DNA from: Streptomyces violaceoruber
GTDB taxonomy: Bacteria > Actinomycetota > Actinomycetes > Streptomycetales > Streptomycetaceae
Direction of reading: 5' to 3'
DNA: 64,000 nucleotides
Assembly (NCBI RefSeq): GCF_033406955.1
Contig: NZ_CP137734.1
Span: 6,076,001 to 6,140,000 of the forward strand
In this document: piece by piece, positions 23,109-31,947 of the stretch
How positions within the stretch are numbered: position 1 is the first letter of the stretch
Layout of the letters: each line of letters opens with the position of its first letter
The notes under the pieces: model-generated
The model's database searches: none
Told to the model about the DNA's origin: nothing
The model's input: only the letters and a program-made list of their open reading frames with translations
Position numbers and translations under genes: made by a program

Positions 23109-23940
23109 GCGGCACCTTCCTGGGACTTCTCGGCGGCCGAGGCGGCCACGGCGGCGGGGGAGGTGGCGAGGTAGGCGACGGCCTGCTCGGTGGAGCACTC
23201 CTTGGACGGGTGGTAGGCGCGGCTCAGATAGCCGGGTATGGAACGGGTGATCGCGCCGGTGGACGGCAGCAGGCCCTGCCGGCCGCGCCGGTGGAAGTCC
23301 CGGAAGGTGGCCCTGCCGTCGACGAGCGTCGGGTCGTTCGCCATGAAGAACCGGGTCCCGCGCTGCCAGAGGAACACCAGCGCGGCGAACGCGGTCGCCC
23401 AGGTCCGCACCCGCCGCGCGTAGTCCCCGTCCACGTGCACGAACAGGTCGAAGGCGACGGACCGGTGCTCGACCTCCTCGGCGCCGTGCCAGCGCAGCAG
23501 GTCCAGCATGGTCGGATCGGCGCCCCGCCGGTCGAGCGCCTCGGCGTTCAGCACCCAGTCGCCGAGGAAGGCCGTGTAGTGCTCGATGGCCGCGATCAGC
23601 GCCACCCGCTCCATCAGCCACCAGCGGAGCGGGCGGCCCGGCGGCAGGGTGCGGTCGCCGAGCAGCTTCTCGAAGAGCCAGTCGACCTGCGCGGTGTACG
23701 GCGTCGGATCGAGACCCTGGTCCCGCAGGTGCGGCAGCACCTCGTCGTGGGCCTGGGAGTGCATCGCCTCCTGCCCGATGAACCCGATGACGTCCTCGCG
23801 CAGCCGCTCGTCCCGGATGTACGGCAGGACCTGCTTGTAGACGTGCACGAACCACCGCTCCCCGGCGGGCAGTGCAGCGGGGTGTCCTCCCAGGCGAAGG
23901 ACACCTTCCGCGCCTTGAGCGGGACATGCTTGTTAGACAT
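23105..23940 (-). pseudogene. Metal-dependent hydrolase (COG3687-like), 5' end frameshifted by an internal deletion
   Basis: From 23848 down, the frame encodes a clear metal-dependent hydrolase body (EAMHSQAHDEVLPHLRDQG, RWHGAEEVEHRSVAFDLFVH) ending in a 4-base overlap with the reductase gene. The family N-terminus is also present (MSNKHVPLKARKVSFAWEDT, then PLH) from an ATG at 23940, but in a different frame. Between PLH and LPAGERWFVHVYKQ, family members have roughly 20 residues (a PGDP...HVINVLHLL-type segment) that are missing. A deletion of a length not divisible by three thus broke the gene near 23870. A GTG at 23848 could still give a 247-aa truncated product. The window may hold a true pseudogene or an assembly error. 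Confidence 0.75.
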
Positions 23941-24043
23941 GGCGTCAATGTACTGACGGGTACGGTCCGGCGGAACCCTCCTGCCGGTACTTGTTGACGC
24001 CAGTGTCAGCTAGCGGTGGAGAGGGAGCACGCGAGGGCGGGCC

Positions 24044-25975
24044 CTAGCGCAGGCCACCGATCGTCCGCCCGCCGCCCAGCGTGCCCTTCAGCTCGGCCCG
24101 CGCGCCCTGCTCGGCCTTGGCGGTCAGCAGGTTGCCGTCGGCGGAGTCGCTGATGCCGCCCGTGGCCTCGATCGACTCGGTGTCGGGGCCGCCCGCCGCC
24201 AGCAGGTACCAGTGCCCGCCCTCCGACTTCCACAGCACCCCGGCCAGCACCTGCGGATCACGCTCGCCGCAGGCCGGCACGTCCTGCGCCTTCGCCGCCA
24301 CCGCGCCCTGCACGCCGCCCGGCGTCCGGAACTGCGCCAGTACCCGGGCCCCCTCGCCGCGCCAGGTCTCGGCGCGGGTGCACACCCAGGCGCCCGACCC
24401 CGTCCCGTCGGGCAGCGGCTGCGTCGCGAACTCCCAGGCGTTCACCGACCGCACCCCCTGCCCGCGCACCGCGCCCAGCGAGCACGCGTACGGCGCCCAG
24501 GCGTCCAGCGCCTTCGCCCCCGAGGCGTCCTTCGCCGCACCGGGACGCCCGGTGGTGAGCCGGGCCGGCACCAGCTCGCCCAGGTCGGTCACCACCCGGG
24601 TGTCCGAACCGTCGGTCAGCTCCAGCGCGTTCCACGACGTGCAGGCCCCGGACCGCTGCTGCACCGGGCTGGCCAACGGGGACGTCACACCGTCGGAGAG
24701 CGTCAGCTCCCTGGCCCCGGAGTCCGGCTCGACGAGATCGCGCGCCGCCGCCTTCGTCACCCAGGGCGCCGTCAGATACCGCACGTTGCCGTCGGCGCGA
24801 CCCAGCACCACCGCGGTCGCCGCGGCCCGGCCGGCCCCGTCGGTCCGCGCGAAGTCCAGGGCGGCACCGGCGGAACCGTCCTTCGGCTCCGCGTACCGGA
24901 CCAGGCGCAGACCGTCGTGCAGGACCACCACCCGCGCGGTGTCGACCTCCCCCGCGTACAGCAGCTGCGGCGGACCGGCCGGACCGCCGGTCGCCGTCCC
25001 CGGCGTCGCGGACACCCCCACGCTCTCCCCGGGCCGGGCCCAGACGGCCAGGGCGCGGCGCAGCAGCTCCTCGTCGCCGGTGAGGCCGCCCCGGGCCGGC
25101 CACACCGAGAAGTCCGTGCGCGCGGACGTCTCCCAGGCGGCCGGCGCGGCCTTCGTCAGCCTGCCCGGATCGAGCGCGGCCTCGGCCGCCGGGTTCTGCG
25201 CGTACGGCGGCGCCGCGGCACCGTCCGGGCCCCAGCCGTCCCCGGGCAGGCCGAGGAGCGCCCCGCACACCACCAGCGCCGCTCCCGCGACCAGCGCGGC
25301 CTTCGTGTGCTGCCGCCGGCGCAGCAGATCGGTCGGCCGCGCCTGCAACGAGCAGGGGTCGAACTCGGGGGAGCCGAGCAGCCCGTACTGACCGGGCACC
25401 CCGTCGGCCTCGCGCAGTGCGGCGTCCGGGTCGGCGACGCCGGCGGCCCGCAGCACCTGCCGCACCCCGTCGTCGGGGAGCCGCTCGAGACCGCGCAGCA
25501 CGTACGCCGCCCGGCCCGGCCCGGAGAGCGCGGACAGCCGCTGGTCCAGGGCGAGTTCGTCCGCGCCGCCCGAGCGCGGGAAGAGCTTGAGGCCCCTGAC
25601 GTGGGGCAGCAGCGGCGGCAACTGGGACCGCCGGGGCCACGCCCGCCGACGCAACGGGAGCCCCGCCTCCAGCGCCGTACGCACCACCCGCAGCCGGACC
25701 AGCGCGTACCCGGGGTCGACCTCGCGGCCGGTCGACTGGGCCGGGATCACCGGCGTGGTCGTCCGGTTGCGGGGCAGGGCGCGCTGGGTGAGGGCGTGCG
25801 CGGACAGGACGCGGCGGCCCCGGCCGAGGCCCGGCGGCAGCACCAGATAGGCCAGCCGCGCCAGACGCGGATAGTGCTCGACGAGCGCGGCCTCGGCCTG
25901 CTCGACGTCGACGACCGGGTCGGCCGAGGAGGCGGAGGACGGTGCGGGGCGCGGGGCGACATCCTGTGGCTGCAC
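24044..25975 (-). CDS. Single-pass membrane protein with sigma-like cytoplasmic part
   Basis: Unrecognised 643-aa Streptomyces protein. Residues ~20-60 (VEQAEAALVEHYPRLARLAY, LVLPPGLGRGRRVLSAHALTQRAL) resemble the start of sigma region 2. Residues ~145-190 (LSGPGRAAYVLRGLERLPDD then GVRQVLRAAG) resemble a region 4 helix-turn-helix, though degenerate. One membrane helix follows near 228 (AALVAGAALVVCGALLGLP). The remaining ~390 residues would be extracellular, with several Cys that could form disulfides. It may be a membrane-tethered regulator or an old sigma/anti-sigma relic. Upstream gene: TPR protein, 68 bases away. Confidence 0.7.
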   Translation of the reverse strand: MQPQDVAPRPAPSSASSADPVVDVEQAEAALVEHYPRLARLAYLVLPPGLGRGRRVLSAHALTQRALPRNRTTTPVIPAQSTGREVDPGYALVRLRVVRTALEAGLPLRRRAWPRRSQLPPLLPHVRGLKLFPRSGGADELALDQRLSALSGPGRAAYVLRGLERLPDDGVRQVLRAAGVADPDAALREADGVPGQYGLLGSPEFDPCSLQARPTDLLRRRQHTKAALVAGAALVVCGALLGLPGDGWGPDGAAAPPYAQNPAAEAALDPGRLTKAAPAAWETSARTDFSVWPARGGLTGDEELLRRALAVWARPGESVGVSATPGTATGGPAGPPQLLYAGEVDTARVVVLHDGLRLVRYAEPKDGSAGAALDFARTDGAGRAAATAVVLGRADGNVRYLTAPWVTKAAARDLVEPDSGARELTLSDGVTSPLASPVQQRSGACTSWNALELTDGSDTRVVTDLGELVPARLTTGRPGAAKDASGAKALDAWAPYACSLGAVRGQGVRSVNAWEFATQPLPDGTGSGAWVCTRAETWRGEGARVLAQFRTPGGVQGAVAAKAQDVPACGERDPQVLAGVLWKSEGGHWYLLAAGGPDTESIEATGGISDSADGNLLTAKAEQGARAELKGTLGGGRTIGGLR

Positions 25976-26042
25976 GTTCAGCAGAACGAGCGAACGGGGC
26001 GATGGTCACCGTACGAGCGCCGCCCCGGGGTGCGGGGGTGCG

Positions 26043-26552
26043 CTATTCCTCCGGTTCCACCAGCAGCCGCGCGTAGGTGGCCATCGACCTCTGGTAGCGC
26101 GGCAGATGGGGTGCCAGCGCGCCGAGCACCAGGGAAAGGCCCTCGCGGTCGCGGCCCATGCTCGACAGGCAGAGCGCGAGCGTGGCGCGCACGGCGTCGT
26201 CCAACTCGTCCGACGGGGCGACCAGTTCCGGCGAGAGCAGCTTCACGCCCTCCTCCGGGTGCCCGGTGTTCCGCAGCGAGCTGGAGAGCTGGATCTTCGC
26301 CCGCCGCCCCTTGTAGGCGCTCGCCTCGCCGAGCCCGCGCTTCAGCGCCTCGCGGTACAGCGGCACGGCCCGGTCGGAGTGGCCCGTGGAGTCCCAGGCG
26401 CAGGCCCGCTCGAACAGGCCGAGGGGGCTGTCCGCGGGCAACTCGTCGGCGAGGGCGTCGACGACCGCCCGGAAGTCGGCCGCGTCCTCCTCGGCGTAGT
26501 CGTCGAACGCCGCCCAGGCGGCTCTCACACGCTCTTCCCAGTCCTGGTCCAC
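26043..26552 (-). CDS. Tetratricopeptide-repeat protein
   Basis: A 169-aa helical protein. The GTG at 26552 (protein begins with DQDWEERVRAAWAAFDDYAE) is preferred over longer open-frame starts that run into the divergent lipoprotein promoter. TPR-like helices include LGLFERACAWDSTGHSDRAV, LYREALKRGL, RAKIQLSSSLRNTGHPEEGV and LALCLSSMGRDREGLSLVLG. This is the Streptomyces tetratricopeptide type often annotated as a tRNA-related or unknown-function protein; partners are unknown. It is divergent from the lipoprotein gene at 26687. Confidence 0.75.
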   Translation of the reverse strand: MDQDWEERVRAAWAAFDDYAEEDAADFRAVVDALADELPADSPLGLFERACAWDSTGHSDRAVPLYREALKRGLGEASAYKGRRAKIQLSSSLRNTGHPEEGVKLLSPELVAPSDELDDAVRATLALCLSSMGRDREGLSLVLGALAPHLPRYQRSMATYARLLVEPEE

Positions 26553-26686
26553 GGGCCCACTCTCGCACGGCGACCGCACAACGGCACCCGGACTCCTGAG
26601 TACTTCGCGCCCCGCGCCCGTATCGATGACGGGGCCCCTCGCCGGGGCTCCGTGCGGCATGTCGCCCCAGCGGACCGGAGGAACAC

Positions 26687-27133
26687 ATGAGGCTGACCCG
26701 ACCGATGCTCGCACCGGCCGCCCTGGCGGCGGTGCTGGCGCTGACGGGCTGCGGCGCCGGCGGGGACGGTGCGGACACCGTGCCCGCGACGGCGACCGGC
26801 AGCCTGGAACACCTGGCCGCCGAGGCCGAGTGCACCCCGGACATGCAGACCGACGCCGACACCATCCGCCAGGCCCTGTGCGGAAAGGGCGCCGGGAAGT
26901 ACGTCCTGGCCACCTTCTCCACCGACCGCGGCCAGCGCGAGTGGATCAACACGGCCAAGGACTACGGCGGCTACTACCTCGTCGGCCGCAAATGGGTCGC
27001 CGTCGGCCACGAGGACGTGGTGGCCGACCTGCGCGGCACCCTCGGCGGAACCCTGGAGCAGGGCGTCCAGCACGGGGGCGGCGGCGCCGGGCACCCGGCC
27101 GGGCACGGCGAGCACGCCGGGCATTCCGGCTGA
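26687..27133 (+). CDS. Small secreted lipoprotein
   Basis: A 148-aa precursor with a lipoprotein signal (MRLTRPMLAPAALAAVLALT followed by GCGAGG), so Cys-22 or so would be lipidated. The mature part has two more Cys (AECTPDMQTD, ALCGKGAGKY) and a His/Gly-rich tail (HGGGGAGHPAGHGEHAGHSG) that could bind metal. GGAGG precedes the ATG. A strong terminator hairpin follows. The function is unknown; the His-rich end is the only hint. Confidence 0.8.
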   Translation: MRLTRPMLAPAALAAVLALTGCGAGGDGADTVPATATGSLEHLAAEAECTPDMQTDADTIRQALCGKGAGKYVLATFSTDRGQREWINTAKDYGGYYLVGRKWVAVGHEDVVADLRGTLGGTLEQGVQHGGGGAGHPAGHGEHAGHSG

Positions 27134-27152
27134 CCGGACGCGGACGCGCGAA

Positions 27153-27186
27153 GGGGGCCGGTGACGGACATCCGCCACCGGCCCCC
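27153..27186. terminator. Bidirectional terminator hairpin
   Basis: GGGGGCCGGTG and CACCGGCCCCC form an 11-bp perfect stem around a 12-base loop, between the lipoprotein gene (ends 27133) and the converging DUF1996 gene (ends 27210). It is well placed to end both transcripts. Confidence 0.8.
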
Positions 27187-27209
27187 TCCTTGCCACCGGG
27201 CCGGTACCG

Positions 27210-28715
27210 CTACTGGCAGTCCTCGCCGCGGTTGATGCAGTCGACCACCTCGTTCATCAGGTTCTCGTCCATGACGTTGATGAAGTCGTTGTGATCCGTG
27301 ATCGGCTTGTGCAACTGCTCCGGGAAGCTGTCCACGGCGTACGGGTTCCGCACCTGGCCGTTCTCGACGGTCGGGGCGGGGATGTCGTACGCGAGGCGGA
27401 TCTGGAGCTGGGGCACGGCCTGGAAGCCGTTCGCGCAGCTGCCGTCCTCCTGGACGAACGCCATGTGGTCCCGGTGGTTGGCGCTGTCGATGTTCTGGCC
27501 GTCCCAGCAGCTCTGGAAGTTGACCGTGCGCAGCACCTGGCTGCCCTCGGGGCACAGCGGGTACTTGTCCGTCACCTGCCGGTCCTCGAAGCCGGAGCAG
27601 CTCCACGAGCTGTTGGCGTTGGCGTCACCGTTGGTGAAGGACTTGGCGTCACCGGTGATGACGCGCAGGAACTTCGGCATCGCGACCACGTCGCCCTGCC
27701 GGCTGCCGACGAACCTGATCTGGGCCTCGGCCGGCTTGAGGATCTTGCCGATGTTGCCCTCGGCGCCACCGCCCTGGTCGTTGGCGTCGAACTCCTGCGT
27801 ACCGTCCTGGAGGCGCAGCACCGGCCAGTAGTAGGTGGACTTGTCGCCCTGGTTCTGGCACGAGGTGTCCGCGTTGGCGAGATCCTCGTCGCTGGAGAAG
27901 GCGTCGTTGTCCTGGTTGCCGACGTAGTCGTGCGTGTGGTGCGCGCCGTTGTCGACACCCGGGGCGGCGATCAGGTTGTCGCTGTTGAACAGGTTGTTCT
28001 CGTTGACGCCGCAGTCCGTGGTGAAGCTGCCGGTGGAACCGCCGTCGCCGTCGGCGGCCAGACCGTTGCGGCTGTCGCGGGAGTTCGGCCGGACGTCGTT
28101 GATGTCGACGAAGTCCTCGGCGACCGGGCCCGCGACGCCGTTGCCGTTGTCGTCGTTGCCCTCCTGGTCCTGACCGCCGCCGTTCTGGCCGTCGTCCTGA
28201 CCGCCGTCGTCCTGGCCGCCGTTCTGGCCGCCGCCGTTCTGCTGGTCCGCGGGACGTCCCTGGCAGCCCGCCAGCTCGTCCAGGTTGTCGTCGGCCTTGC
28301 CGCCGGCCCGGTTGATCTCCAGCTGGATCCGGTCGATGATCGCCTTCCGCCGGTCCTTGAGCGGGCCCAGAATGGTGTTCTGGACGAACTGCGAGTCACC
28401 CGCCTGCGCCCGCCGGGTGGTGGCCAGGCGCTGGTAGGCGTTGGTGATCTGGCTGTCCATCGTGGCCAGTTCGCCGTCCACCTCCCCGCGCGCCCGGTCC
28501 GGCACGTCACGGATCTTCTGGCCGACGTCGGGGCAGTCGATCGTCGCGACCTGCGCGCCGGCCGACCTGGTCCGGTTGTGACCCCCGTGATCCTCGTGCG
28601 CCGAAGCGTAGAAGTTGGCCCAGACCAGCCCGCCCCCGCCGACCGCCAGGGCCGCCGCCCCGGCTACGATCTTGGTCGCCAGCGGTGTACGGCGTTTTCT
28701 TGTGTTGCGTCCCAT
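27210..28715 (-). CDS. DUF1996 secreted protein
   Basis: A 501-aa exported protein. After a basic start (MGRNTRKRRTPLATK) comes a signal anchor (IVAGAAALAVGGGGLVWANF). Residues ~60-170 are helical (cDNA-like motifs absent) with a Cys in TIDCPDVGQKI. Then comes a Gly/Asn/Gln/Asp-rich linker (QNGGGQNGGQDDGGQDDGQN). The DUF1996 domain fills the C-terminal ~300 residues (SFTTDCGVN, DNGAHHTHDYVGNQ, STYYWPVLRLQDG, MPKFLRVITGDAKS, HRDHMAFV). DUF1996 is found in actinobacterial and fungal secreted proteins of unknown role. The ATG has a GAGGAG ribosome site. Related N-terminal layout recurs in the 36541-37260 gene. Confidence 0.88.
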   Translation of the reverse strand: MGRNTRKRRTPLATKIVAGAAALAVGGGGLVWANFYASAHEDHGGHNRTRSAGAQVATIDCPDVGQKIRDVPDRARGEVDGELATMDSQITNAYQRLATTRRAQAGDSQFVQNTILGPLKDRRKAIIDRIQLEINRAGGKADDNLDELAGCQGRPADQQNGGGQNGGQDDGGQDDGQNGGGQDQEGNDDNGNGVAGPVAEDFVDINDVRPNSRDSRNGLAADGDGGSTGSFTTDCGVNENNLFNSDNLIAAPGVDNGAHHTHDYVGNQDNDAFSSDEDLANADTSCQNQGDKSTYYWPVLRLQDGTQEFDANDQGGGAEGNIGKILKPAEAQIRFVGSRQGDVVAMPKFLRVITGDAKSFTNGDANANSSWSCSGFEDRQVTDKYPLCPEGSQVLRTVNFQSCWDGQNIDSANHRDHMAFVQEDGSCANGFQAVPQLQIRLAYDIPAPTVENGQVRNPYAVDSFPEQLHKPITDHNDFINVMDENLMNEVVDCINRGEDCQ

Positions 28716-28781
28716 GGAACTCCTCAAACTTCCTTGCGGGGGCATCGCTTGCGGGGCATCGAGGGCGCCCGACAGGAGTGA

Positions 28782-28809
28782 AGCGGCTCCCATCCATACG
28801 GAAGCCGCT
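28782..28809 (-). promoter_or_regulatory. Inverted repeat upstream of the DUF1996 gene
   Basis: AGCGGCT (28782-28788) and AGCCGCT (28803-28809) form 7-bp arms, with two further pairs after one mismatch, 67 bases upstream of the DUF1996 start. It could be a 5'-leader stem or an operator, or the terminator of a transcript from the right. No regulator is known. Confidence 0.3.
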
Positions 28810-28874
28810 CCAGAGGTGTTCATCCGACGTGCGAATTGCTGGGGCCGGTGGGGCCCCCGGGACGCGTCACAGGG

Positions 28875-29528
28875 TCAGCGGCCGCGGTCCAGATACGCCA
28901 GAACCGCCAGGACACGGCGGTTGTCGTCGTCCGAGACCTCCAGACTCAGCTTCGCGAAGATGTTCGCCGTGTGCTTCGCGATCGCCCGCTCGGTGACGAC
29001 GAGCCTGCCCGCGATCGCCGCGTTGGTCCGGCCCTGCGCCATCAGCTCCAGCACCTCCAGCTCGCGGGGGGTGAGCCGCTCCAGCGGCCGGTCCTCCGCC
29101 GCGCGCCGGCTGAGCAGCTGCTGGATGACCTGCGGGTCCATCGCCGTACCGCCCGACGCCACCCGCCGTACGGCGTCCACGAACTGCTCCGCGTCGAACA
29201 CCCGGTCCTTGAGCAGGTAGCCCACCCCGCCGGTCCCGTCGGCCAGCAGCTCGCGCGCGTACAGCTGTTCCACGTGCTGGGAGAGGACCAGCACCGGCAG
29301 TCCGGGCCGGTCGCGGCGGGCCTGCAACGCGCACTGCAGGCCCTCGTCGGTGAGAGTGGGCGGCAGCCGCACGTCGACCACGGCGACGTCCGGCCGCAGT
29401 TCGGCCAGGGCCCGGGACAGCTCGGGGCCGGTCTCGACGGCCGCGGCGATCTCGAAGTCGTGGGCCTCCAGGAGCCGGACCAGTCCGTCGCGCAGCAGGA
29501 ACAGGTCTTCGGCTAGGACAACACGCAA
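28875..29528 (-). CDS. LuxR/NarL-type response regulator
   Basis: A 217-aa regulator. The receiver domain has the acidic pair (VVLAEDLFLLRDGLVRLLEA), phospho-acceptor Asp in VAVVDVRLPPTLTDEGLQ, and the Lys of YLLKDRV. The C-terminal LuxR helix-turn-helix is complete (LTPRELEVLELMAQGRTNAA, IAGRLVVTERAIAKHTANIF). No ATG or GTG is available at the family start, so a TTG at 29528 with a GGAG ribosome site is preferred. That gives a 16-base overlap with the kinase gene and strong coupling. It acts with the kinase 29513-30790. Confidence 0.92.
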   Translation of the reverse strand: MRVVLAEDLFLLRDGLVRLLEAHDFEIAAAVETGPELSRALAELRPDVAVVDVRLPPTLTDEGLQCALQARRDRPGLPVLVLSQHVEQLYARELLADGTGGVGYLLKDRVFDAEQFVDAVRRVASGGTAMDPQVIQQLLSRRAAEDRPLERLTPRELEVLELMAQGRTNAAIAGRLVVTERAIAKHTANIFAKLSLEVSDDDNRRVLAVLAYLDRGR

Positions 29529-30790
29529 GGGATCTCCATGGTGACCATGGTGGGGCCGCCCGCGGGCGAGCTGACGGCCAGGACGCCGTCGAATGTACCC
29601 AGTCGGCGCTCCACCCCGGCCAGGCCCGAGCCCGCTCCGATCGACGCACCGCCCTTGCCGTTGTCGGTGACGGAGACGCGCAGCAGCCCCTCGCCGTGGT
29701 GGATGTCGATCCAGATCCGGTCGGCGCCGGAGTGCTTCACGGCGTTGGTGAGGATCTCGCTGACCGCGAAGTACGCGGCCGACTCCACGGGTGCCTCGGC
29801 GCGGCCGGGCAGGTCCACCTCCACCTCGATGGTGACGGGCAGCCGCAGCGCCAGGGCCCGCACCGCGTCGCCCAGGCCGCGTTCGGCGAGCACCGGCGGG
29901 TGGATGCCGCGCACCAGTTCGCGCAGCTCGGTCAGGGCGTCGGCGGAGGACCGCCGGGCCTGTGCGAGCAGTTCCCTGGCCTTGTCCGGGTCCTTCTCCA
30001 GCAGCGCCTCGACGGTGCCCAGGTCCATGCCCATGGCGACCAGCCGGGCCTGCGCCCCGTCGTGCAGGTCCCGCTCGATGCGGCGCAGTTCGGCGGCGGA
30101 GGTGTCGACGGCGTCGCGCCGGGTCTCGGTCAGCACCCGCACCCGCTCGGCGAGTTCGCCCTGGCCGGAGCCGAGCACCGCACCGGTGAGCCGGAAGTGG
30201 GCGCGCAGCAGCAGCGGGGCGAGCCAGAGGGCGGCGACGAGGAGTACGGCGCCCAGCCCGGCGGCGTAGAAGGCGGAGGTCTGGTCGGTGACCTTGACGA
30301 AGCCGTACCAGTACCCGTCGGGCAGCACCCGCCACAGCCCGGCCGCGATGGCGAAGCCCTCCAGCGGGTAGAGCGGCAGGGCGAAGGCGACCAGCGCGGT
30401 GACGAAGCCCGCCGTCATGTCGACCGGCAGCCACCGGATGTCCCGCCAGGTCGCCGGGTCACGGAGCATCCCGAAGGTGCGGGCCCACGGATTGGCGTCC
30501 TCGGGCAGCGGCCGGTACGCCCGCGGGATCCGCACCCCGCCCCACTCGGCGGCGAGCAGCCGCCGCCGGTCCGCGAAGGACCGTACCCCCGCCAGCACCC
30601 ACGGCGTGGTGACGATGCCGACGCCGATCGGGATCAGGGCGATGGAGACGAGGGTGAAACAGAAGCAGATCACCGCGCCGGGCAGGGAGATGAACATGAG
30701 CGCCAGTCCCCGTGCGCCCGACAGGGCGACGTTCCCCGCTCGCCCCCGTGTCCGTGGCCCCTGTGTGCTGCTCTGCGTCTCGATGCTCAT
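29513..30790 (-). CDS. Sensor histidine kinase (HisKA_3/NarL type)
   Basis: A 425-aa membrane kinase paired with the response regulator downstream. Its N-terminal half is a multi-pass sensor module (SLPGAVICFCFTLVSIALIP, GFVTALVAFALPLYPLEGFA, GAVLLVAALWLAPLLLRA) of the PF13796 type common in Streptomyces. The phospho-acceptor His is in RRIERDLHDGAQARLVAMGM near residue 243. The ATPase domain has EILTNAVKHSGADR and VTDNGKGG. The ATG at 30790 is preferred over the GTG/TTG-extended frame. The stimulus is unknown. Confidence 0.92.
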   Translation of the reverse strand: MSIETQSSTQGPRTRGRAGNVALSGARGLALMFISLPGAVICFCFTLVSIALIPIGVGIVTTPWVLAGVRSFADRRRLLAAEWGGVRIPRAYRPLPEDANPWARTFGMLRDPATWRDIRWLPVDMTAGFVTALVAFALPLYPLEGFAIAAGLWRVLPDGYWYGFVKVTDQTSAFYAAGLGAVLLVAALWLAPLLLRAHFRLTGAVLGSGQGELAERVRVLTETRRDAVDTSAAELRRIERDLHDGAQARLVAMGMDLGTVEALLEKDPDKARELLAQARRSSADALTELRELVRGIHPPVLAERGLGDAVRALALRLPVTIEVEVDLPGRAEAPVESAAYFAVSEILTNAVKHSGADRIWIDIHHGEGLLRVSVTDNGKGGASIGAGSGLAGVERRLGTFDGVLAVSSPAGGPTMVTMEIPCVLS

Positions 30791-30842
30791 GGCGTCAGTC
30801 TCGCCGAGGCGACGGCACGGGGCACGGGGCCGGGCACCCCGA

Positions 30843-31877
30843 TCACGGGGTGGTGTCAGATACACCCCCGCCGGGTCCGTCGGCGGCGAGGACCTTCGCC
30901 TCCGTCTCCGGGTCCAGGCCGACCGGTGGCCGGTCCGGGCGTCGGGGTGCCGTGCCGCCGAGGTTCCGCAGCCAGGTCCAGGTGCCGGCCGCGGTGTCGC
31001 GGGCGGGCCGGCAGACCAGGCCCGTCGCCAGGGCCCGGGAGACGTCCGCGGTGTGCAGCGCGTCGTGCAGGTCGCTGCCCGGGGGCGTCCACACCGGCAG
31101 CTGCACCCACGGCTCGATGCCGGCGGCGAGGACGGTCTCCGGGGAGGTCCAGCGCAGCTCCGCGGTGCCGCCCGTCACCGTCGCGCAGGCTTCGAGCAGG
31201 CCGCCCATCGTGGTGTGCCCCGGCGGGGAGACCAGGTTGTACGGCCCGCTCAGCTCCCGCTCCACCGCGCCGAGCACCCAGTCGGCGAGGTCACGTACGT
31301 CGATGTACTGCAGGGGCAGGTCCCGTGGGCCCGGCGCGAGGACCGGGCCGCCGCGGGCCAGGCGGTTCAGCCACCAGGGCAGGCGGCCGACGTTCTCGTA
31401 GGGGCCGAGGATCAGCCCGGCCCGCACGAGCACCGAGCGGTCCGCGCCGAAGGCGTCCAGCACGGCCAGCTCGGCGCCCCGCTTGTCGCGGGCGTAGTCG
31501 CGCTGCCCGGCGTCCGCCGAGGCGCCCTCGACGAGCGGGGCGTCCTCGGCGTACCCGGCGGGCGGGGCCCAGGCGTACACCGAGCAGCTCGACACGTACA
31601 CGTACCGTCCGGCGCGCTGCCGCAGCAGCCGGGCCGCGTCCCGCACCGCGCGGGGCGCCGCCGACCAGGTGTCGACGACGGCGTCCCACGTGTCCTCGGC
31701 CCCGGTCAGGGCGGTGAGCCCGTCGGGCGCGGTGCGGTCGCCGTGCAGCGCCCGCGCTCCGGGGGGCGGGGCGTGCCGTCCGCGGTGCAGGACGGTCACC
31801 TCCCAGCCGCGTCCGAGCGCCGCCTCGACCACGGACCGCCCCACGAACTCCGTACCGCCCAGCACCAGTAGCCTCAT
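30843..31877 (-). CDS. NAD-dependent epimerase/dehydratase-like protein
   Basis: A 344-aa Rossmann-fold protein starting MRLLVLGGTEFVGRSVVEAA, with the Gly-rich nucleotide loop. The SDR active-site Ser/Tyr region appears as VSSCSVYAWAPPAGYAEDAP. RDYARDKRGAELAVLDAFG carries a YxxxK, so catalysis is plausible. A substrate-side LQYIDVRDLADWVLGAVERE follows. It belongs with the extended SDRs; the sugar or other substrate is unknown. The gene is 53 bases upstream of the kinase gene and in the same direction. Confidence 0.85.
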   Translation of the reverse strand: MRLLVLGGTEFVGRSVVEAALGRGWEVTVLHRGRHAPPPGARALHGDRTAPDGLTALTGAEDTWDAVVDTWSAAPRAVRDAARLLRQRAGRYVYVSSCSVYAWAPPAGYAEDAPLVEGASADAGQRDYARDKRGAELAVLDAFGADRSVLVRAGLILGPYENVGRLPWWLNRLARGGPVLAPGPRDLPLQYIDVRDLADWVLGAVERELSGPYNLVSPPGHTTMGGLLEACATVTGGTAELRWTSPETVLAAGIEPWVQLPVWTPPGSDLHDALHTADVSRALATGLVCRPARDTAAGTWTWLRNLGGTAPRRPDRPPVGLDPETEAKVLAADGPGGGVSDTTP

Positions 31878-31913
31878 GCCGCCACTGTGCCGGGCGCGGC
31901 GGCCGGAGGGAAC

Positions 31914-31938
31914 GCCGCTCTGCCGTCGGCAGAGCGGC
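31914..31938 (-). terminator. Terminator hairpin of the winged-helix gene
   Basis: GCCGCTCTGCC and GGCAGAGCGGC form an 11-bp perfect stem with a GTC loop, ten bases past the stop of the winged-helix gene and before the epimerase start. It would separate the two transcripts. Confidence 0.75.
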
Positions 31939-31947
31939 GGCACGGGC

